This document shows, piece by piece, positions 61,897 through 64,000 of a stretch of DNA of 64,000 nucleotides (the first letter of the stretch is position 1; each line of letters starts with the position of its first letter). The notes below the pieces were generated by a model. It was given only the letters and a program-made list of their open reading frames with translations, did no database searches and was not told the DNA's origin. The position numbers and the translations under genes were made by a program. The DNA lies in the NCBI GenBank assembly GCA_046330075.1, contig JAXLTL010000002.1:310001-374000 (forward strand), given 5' to 3'. This stretch comes from JAJTFW01 sp046330075. Lineage in GTDB: Bacteria; Bacteroidota; Bacteroidia; AKYH767-A; OLB10.

Positions 61897-62820
61897 ATGC
61901 CTGGTTTTGTATCCGGCACCGATGATTTTAACAGTATAAAGGCGCTACGGCGAAATCAAAGGTTTGTTCAGGCATTTGGAATGAAGAACACTTTAAAACC
62001 ATACTATATGCCTAAACAAAAAACCAATTTCAAGCCCGGTCAGTATTATTATCTCTCCAATGTAGGTAACACCGGTGACCACATATTTGATGGAGCAGAA
62101 AATCATGTCTATTTCAAAGAGAACTTGTTGAAGAAACTCAATGAACTGGTTGAAGTAATTGCCTGGGGACTGGTTTCTAATCAATATCATCTGATAATCA
62201 GGATCCGGTCGCAATACCATTTAAGAAAGCACCTCGAGAAAAAGATTGGGGGACAAATGCGAAGAGTGACAGCCCACCATTACTCCAGGCTTATATCAAA
62301 CTGTTTATCAGGATTTTTGAGCGGATATGCCCGGGCTTTTAATCAAATGTACAGGCGAAAAGGCAGTCTGTTCAGAGAACAATTTGAAAAAATTGAGTTG
62401 AAGACCCGGGATGAAGTTGTTCTATTTACGAAAGCTGTGCTGGTTATGGATAAACAAATGAAGAAAGGAGATAAAGAAAACAACATTAACGCGTCAATGA
62501 CCGGAATATCAATAGATTATAAATCGAACGCTGATGTCGTATGGGAAAGTTGGCTCAAGCCAATTAATGAACAGAAAGTTGCTACGATGATTAGGAAAAG
62601 CAAAACAATGAATATAACCCGTTCAGATGAAATTCTAAATCAGGTTGAAGAGGAAATTAAATATCGGGAAATTGATATTGAAAAAATGATCAAGGAGGCC
62701 GGAGGAAGAAAGACAGACAAGCGATTGAAAGAAATTTGGGGGAGAAGAGGAGAAAAGTATTGGGAAAAAGTGATAGAATTGAGGGTTAAGTTGCTTGCTG
62801 AAAAGCTCATGTTGCGTTAA
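61897..62820 (+). CDS. REP-associated tyrosine transposase-like protein, degenerate HUH motif
   Basis: This 307-residue protein matches the Y1/RAYT (IS200-like) family of Bacteroidota in overall order: QYYYLSNVGNTGDHIF, then ELVEVIAWGLVSNQYHLIIRI, RAFNQMYRRKGSLFREQFEKIEL, and a basic C-terminus. The HUH motif, normally NHxH, reads N-Gln96-Tyr-His98, so the first metal-binding His is replaced. A candidate catalytic tyrosine, Tyr144 (GYARAFNQ), remains. The 'YIHLNP' stretch that usually follows the GSLF block is not recognisable (LVMDKQMKKGDKENN instead). It is therefore either a decayed or a repurposed RAYT. A hairpin follows it at 62848-62890. The frame is otherwise complete. Confidence 0.75.
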   Translation: MPGFVSGTDDFNSIKALRRNQRFVQAFGMKNTLKPYYMPKQKTNFKPGQYYYLSNVGNTGDHIFDGAENHVYFKENLLKKLNELVEVIAWGLVSNQYHLIIRIRSQYHLRKHLEKKIGGQMRRVTAHHYSRLISNCLSGFLSGYARAFNQMYRRKGSLFREQFEKIELKTRDEVVLFTKAVLVMDKQMKKGDKENNINASMTGISIDYKSNADVVWESWLKPINEQKVATMIRKSKTMNITRSDEILNQVEEEIKYREIDIEKMIKEAGGRKTDKRLKEIWGRRGEKYWEKVIELRVKLLAEKLMLR

Positions 62821-62847
62821 AAGCCCAAAGAACACTACTTTATAGCA

Positions 62848-62890
62848 CGACCGCGAGTCCTAGGATTCGCGTTTCTAGAACTCGCGGTCG
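62848..62890. repeat. Long imperfect hairpin downstream of the RAYT-like gene
   Basis: Arms CGACCGCGAGT (62848-62858) and ACTCGCGGTCG (62880-62890) pair perfectly over 11 bp. After one C-A mismatch, a further six pairs (ctagga / tttctag side, one wobble) close a 7-base loop. A stem with a central mismatch is typical of REP elements cut by RAYT proteins. There is no T-tract, so it is unlikely to be a terminator. Confidence 0.7.
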
Positions 62891-63278
62891 CTCGTTAGGT
62901 GGTAGATAATCAGTGTGTTGCAGTGGTGTTTTTTGTTTTTTCTGTTTGTTTTTTAGTTACACTTTCTCTATCGATCCTACTGTTTTATTTCCATTAACTA
63001 CCCATTAATCAGTTGTTTGCATAGTTTCTGCCATTTCAATTTTAAGTCAATTTTGTATTTTCAAAATAAGTGGTTGATAGTCAATGGTTGGTGCAATTGA
63101 CTAAACGTTTAAAAACGGTTGTCTGATGGAAAGTACTGTTGTGACCTTTGCGTTTTTAGTTGAGCTTTCCATGTTTTTCTCCGGTTGGTAATTTCCCTAT
63201 TCAATTGATCGGGTTTCAATCATAAAGACTAATTTTGCCGCACATTCATCCTCTGTGAACCGCTGGTTTAAACGGTGA
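62891..63278. other. Intergenic region upstream of nuoA
   Basis: About 390 bases without a convincing gene or RNA. T-rich runs occur at 62926-62955. The nuo promoter is near 63205-63237. Otherwise nothing was identified. Confidence 0.4.
63230..63237 (+). promoter_or_regulatory. -7 promoter box of the nuo operon
   Basis: TAATTTTG matches TAnnTTTG, 41 bases before the nuoA ATG. A TTG at 63205-63207 is in about the right place for the -33 element. Confidence 0.5.
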
Positions 63279-63674
63279 ATGAATCCAGAACATATGATCT
63301 TACTGAGCACTCCTGTTGATTATTTGCCTATTGCGATGATGTTCGTGGTGGCAATTGGTTTTGTTCTCGTCACAATGTTGGCAACGCACCTCCTTGGACC
63401 CAAACGTTCGTCAAAGGTAAAACTTGAAACGTTCGAGTGCGGTATCGAGTCAAAGGGCAACTCCCGTCTCCCGTTCTCCATCAAATATTTCCTGATCGCC
63501 ATCCTCTTCGTTCTGTTTGATGTCGAAGTGATATTCATGTATCCGTGGGCAGTAAATTTCGCTGAGTGGAGTAAGGTCAGCTCTGCGGCTTTCTTCGAAA
63601 TGTTCATCTTTCTCGGACTCCTCGTGCTCGGACTCGTTTACATCATTCGTAAAGGCGCATTGAAATGGGAATAA
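63279..63674 (+). CDS. nuoA: NADH-quinone oxidoreductase subunit A
   Basis: This 131-residue membrane subunit of complex I has three transmembrane helices (about residues 12-36, 70-92 and 98-120). The conserved loop between the first two reads KLETFECGIESKGNSR, and the second helix has IKYFLIAILFVLFDVEVIFMYPWA. It starts the nuo operon here; nuoB follows after 42 bases. Confidence 0.95.
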   Translation: MNPEHMILLSTPVDYLPIAMMFVVAIGFVLVTMLATHLLGPKRSSKVKLETFECGIESKGNSRLPFSIKYFLIAILFVLFDVEVIFMYPWAVNFAEWSKVSSAAFFEMFIFLGLLVLGLVYIIRKGALKWE

Positions 63675-63716
63675 GCGTGAACTTTTAGTTGCGCTACGTG
63701 TTAATCTCTGAAAAAA

Positions 63717-64000
63717 ATGTCAACCGATATACAAAAACTGGAAGGTTTTGAAGGACCAGGTTTCCTGGCAACTTCTCTCGATAAAGCTGTGGGAATGGCC
63801 AGAAAGAATTCATTGTGGCCTCTTCCGTTTGCTACCTCTTGCTGCGGAATTGAGTTTATGGCAACCATGGCCTCAACCTACGATCTCGGACGTTTTGGCG
63901 CGGAACGCCTCAGCTTCTCTCCTCGTCAGGCCGATCTGCTTATGGTGATGGGAACCATCTCTAAAAAAATGGGTCCTGTACTTCGACAGGTCTACGAGCA
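63717..64000 (+). CDS. nuoB: NADH-quinone oxidoreductase subunit B (partial)
   Basis: The first 94 codons are visible before the window ends. The N2 iron-sulfur ligand pair is present in ATSCCGIEFMATMAS, followed by RFGAERLSFSPRQADLLMVMGT, both diagnostic for NuoB. The ATG at 63717 follows an A7 run. The remaining half of the gene, with the two other cluster-N2 cysteines, lies outside the window. Confidence 0.95.
   Translation, partial: MSTDIQKLEGFEGPGFLATSLDKAVGMARKNSLWPLPFATSCCGIEFMATMASTYDLGRFGAERLSFSPRQADLLMVMGTISKKMGPVLRQVYE

Overview
The window comes from the chromosome of a member of the Bacteroidota, most likely a gliding or adhesive, carotenoid-pigmented aerobe. The evidence is the set of phylum-specific genes: gldA, gldK-gldL-gldM-gldN, two PorP/SprF proteins, a PorE-like OmpA protein, secreted proteins ending in type IX secretion system (T9SS) sorting domains, and a giant SprB-repeat adhesin. 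Promoter sequences agree: many genes carry the Bacteroidota -7 box TAnnTTTG, often only 4-9 bases before the start codon. The species cannot be named from sequence alone.

Layout. 1-1870: minus-strand housekeeping genes (a CBS-domain transporter-like protein cut by the window edge, a MazG-type pyrophosphohydrolase, D-aminoacyl-tRNA deacylase), followed by repeat-rich non-coding DNA. 2192-11084: a minus-strand unit of a small exported protein, a 2294-residue chimeric surface protein (glycosidase-like barrel plus beta-helix) and a translationally coupled beta-propeller protein. 11276-16675: rsgA, gldA, metK, an ahpC/ahpD-type peroxide-defence pair and a DUF2461 gene. 16863-23990: a tiny charge-polarised protein, anmK, an acyl-CoA dehydrogenase, a Wza/Wzc-like polysaccharide export pair and murF. 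24168-27137: a second T9SS beta-propeller gene with a complete IS3-family element inserted just upstream of its start. 27452-35591: a DinB-family gene, groES-groEL, and a five-gene operon miaB / sigma-54 activator / lptE / TPR protein / secG. 35592-36124: a repeat-dense intergenic region. 36125-45923: topA, an arginase-fold protein lacking several metal ligands, then PorP/SprF and gldKLMN, the T9SS motor and ring. 46015-48279: a CocE-type hydrolase. 48324-59364: a PorE-like protein, PorP/SprF and the adhesin. 59513-61820: crtB and crtI. 61897-62890: a degenerate REP-associated tyrosine transposase followed by a hairpin. 63279-64000: the start of the nuo (complex I) operon.

Functional logic. 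GldL/GldM form the proton-driven T9SS motor and GldK/GldN the periplasmic ring. The three proteins with type A-like sorting ends and the adhesin with a type B end are probable cargo. The second PorP/SprF and the PorE-like protein sit directly behind the adhesin and probably serve its export and anchoring.

The observations most worth a second look are the chimeric glycosidase/beta-helix unit, the RAYT-like gene with a His-to-Gln change in its HUH motif beside a hairpin, the metal-ligand-poor arginase homologue between topA and the T9SS genes, the 26-repeat adhesin, and the repeat cluster at 35640-35950 whose modules recur in inverted orientation at 1919-1990. I saw no CRISPR array, tRNA, rRNA or prophage.
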